Assembly (NCBI GenBank): GCA_900552055.1
Contig: URYI01000091.1
Location: 1-8,049 of the forward strand
Direction: 5' to 3'
Source of the DNA: an uncultured Eubacteriales bacterium
GTDB taxonomy: Bacteria > Bacillota > Clostridia > Christensenellales > QALW01
Length of the DNA stretch: 8,049 bases
The notes under the pieces were generated by a model, which was not told the origin of the DNA, did not search any database, and worked only from the letters and a program-made list of their open reading frames with translations. The translations under genes were made by a program, and so were the position numbers. This document shows, piece by piece, positions 7,152 to 8,049 of this stretch; the stretch's first letter is position 1; each line of letters begins with the position of its first letter.

Positions 7152-7903
7152 ACGGCAAGAAAGCCCGGATGACGCTGTTTTTTCCGCTAAATACAATGAG
7201 CAAGCTCTTCTGCTCCTGCCCCAATTCGGACGCGGCACGCAAAAGCTCATGCCCCATATGCCAGGATATGCCCGGAGCAATGCCGCTTATTAACAAACAC
7301 GCACTGAACATTGCTATCGCCGCCGGATGCATGCTGAAGGTCCATTTTAACGCTTCCAGCTTTGAAAGAAAGCCGGTTTTTTACGGAGAACGCCTGCTGG
7401 AATATACATTGACGCAGGAGAATGCTCCTTTAGGCACTGCCGGATGCCTCCGAATAAATAATGATGATATTAAAATCAGCAAAATATATCTTGAACAGGA
7501 AACAGGCATGCAGGATGGCCAAATCAATTATAACAGGCGGGGCAGGCCCCTGCTGGGAATAGAAACCGCGGCCGAACTGGATAAAGCCGAAACTGCATAT
7601 GCGGCGTATGAGCTTCTGCAAGCACGCCTTGAGAAAAAAGAACTGCTTAAATCAGGCAGGAAAGTTATGGCATCAATACATTTTATCAACGGCGCAGAGA
7701 TAACAGGCATAGAAACAGACCAATTAGAGCAGGCCTTTATATGGGGAGAAACGGCCAGAAAAGCGCGGTATCTCTGGCGGGACGGCGCCGGAAAGAGAAC
7801 CGGGATACAATACGGCAGAATATTCTATCCAAACGCTAACCTTTGCAGCATACATGTAGACCCCGAATGGATACGCAGAGTACGCATGGAATTCGGCGTA
7901 TGA
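7148..7903 (+). CDS. Half-length GatB-like protein with retained four-Cys site and degenerate kinase site
   Basis: This 251-residue protein matches the N-terminal cradle domain of GatB, the subunit that phosphorylates Glu/Asp-tRNA and passes ammonia to it (usually about 475 residues). Matching segments are LNTMSKLFCSCP (14-25), CPICQDMPGAMPLINKHAL (35-53), FERKPVFY (72-79), YLEQETG (114-120), YNRRGRPLLGIET (128-140) and FYPNANLCSIHVDPEWIRRVR (226-246), the last resembling 'Y-F-P-E-P-D-L...W-I'. Cys22, Cys24, Cys35 and Cys38 keep the CxC...CxxC zinc-type site. By eye alignment, the active-site Glu and His of 'G-L-E-V-H' read T9 and F11, and 'H-L-E-E-D' reads Y-L-E-Q-E, so phosphorylation is unlikely. 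The stretch between 165 and 190 is compressed, and the helical and YqeY-like tail domains that hold tRNA are absent. GGAGGTG lies seven bases before the ATG. The stop at 7903 is a clean TGA with no sign of a frameshifted continuation. Confidence 0.88.
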   Translation: MNGKKARMTLFFPLNTMSKLFCSCPNSDAARKSSCPICQDMPGAMPLINKHALNIAIAAGCMLKVHFNASSFERKPVFYGERLLEYTLTQENAPLGTAGCLRINNDDIKISKIYLEQETGMQDGQINYNRRGRPLLGIETAAELDKAETAYAAYELLQARLEKKELLKSGRKVMASIHFINGAEITGIETDQLEQAFIWGETARKARYLWRDGAGKRTGIQYGRIFYPNANLCSIHVDPEWIRRVRMEFGV

Positions 7904-7987
7904 CCTGATTTTAAGAAAATGAAATCTGAATATTTTTTGCCTCCTGGCGGGAAAACAGCTTAAAAGAGAGCAAAGGGGGCGGCGTTT
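7904..7987. other. Non-coding spacer after the GatB-like gene
   Basis: Between the stop of the GatB-like gene and the palindrome cluster there is AT-rich sequence followed by a purine-rich stretch (around 7961-7985). I see no convincing promoter, terminator hairpin or gene. A 14-codon frame starting at 7919 lacks a ribosome binding site. Confidence 0.5.
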
Positions 7988-8049
7988 GACAGGCCTCCGG
8001 CCTGTCCTGGGCGCGCTTTAGACGCGCCCAGGCGGCGCTTTAAAGCGCC
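7988..8049. repeat. Cluster of three adjacent GC-rich perfect palindromes
   Basis: Three inverted repeats stand end to end. The first (7988-8006) is GACAGGCC-TCC-GGCCTGTC. The second (8006-8032) has ten-base arms CCTGGGCGCG and CGCGCCCAGG around a seven-base loop. The third (8034-8049) is the loopless palindrome GGCGCTTTAAAGCGCC and ends exactly at the window edge. The second and third share a GGCGC(GC)TTTA core. None is followed by a T-run within the window, so a classical terminator is not shown, though folded RNA here could protect or end the GatCAB-like transcript. A dispersed palindromic repeat family is the other likely reading. Confidence 0.7.

Noticed and set aside
7919..7963. Short 14-codon frame after the GatB-like gene
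   Set aside because: It has no ribosome binding site, no recognisable peptide features and overlaps AT-rich spacer.
7988..8032. Rho-independent terminator of the GatCAB-like operon
   Set aside because: The stems are strong, but no T-run follows either of them in the window, so only a palindromic repeat is reported.

Overview
The window looks like a piece of a low-to-mid GC Clostridia-type Firmicute chromosome, probably an uncultured gut or anaerobic lineage. The evidence is strong GGAGG-type ribosome binding sites, sigma-A-like promoters, a lipoprotein-type solute-binding protein, and secreted proteins held by a Ser/Thr/Pro-rich stalk plus a C-terminal membrane helix with a basic tail. No rRNA, tRNA, insertion sequence, phage gene or CRISPR array is visible. 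The lineage call is an inference from these general traits.

Left half, minus strand (5318 down to 46): four tightly spaced genes read as one operon from a good promoter at 5350-5378. In order of transcription they are: a secreted, membrane-anchored beta-rich protein of unknown family, possibly carbohydrate-binding; a secreted, membrane-anchored five-bladed beta-propeller protein resembling GH43/GH32/GH117-type glycosidases; a close tandem paralogue of that propeller without signal peptide, stalk or anchor, so apparently cytoplasmic; and an extracellular solute-binding lipoprotein of an ABC sugar importer. The set reads as a small glycan-use locus: surface binding and cleavage, capture, then further cleavage inside the cell. 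The matching permease genes are not in the window and may lie beyond the left edge.

Centre (5319-5559): a divergent intergenic region with one promoter for each direction and two short perfect inverted repeats that could be regulator sites.

Right half, plus strand (5560-7903): three translationally coupled genes with the order and folds of gatC-gatA-gatB, the tRNA-dependent amidotransferase. All three are strongly altered. The GatA-like protein has lost all three residues of the amidase Lys-Ser-Ser triad (Ser, Thr and Asn stand in their places). The GatB-like protein is about half length, has lost most kinase/metal-site residues and the tRNA-binding tail, yet keeps the four-Cys zinc-type site. 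The GatC-like protein is shortened at both ends. Reading frames, four-base overlaps and ribosome binding sites are intact, so this looks like a repurposed GatCAB-like complex rather than a decaying one. It is the most unusual thing in the window.

Right edge (7904-8049): no gene. It holds three back-to-back perfect GC-rich palindromes ending at the window boundary. The first ~45 bases at the left edge are also GC-rich and full of short palindromes.
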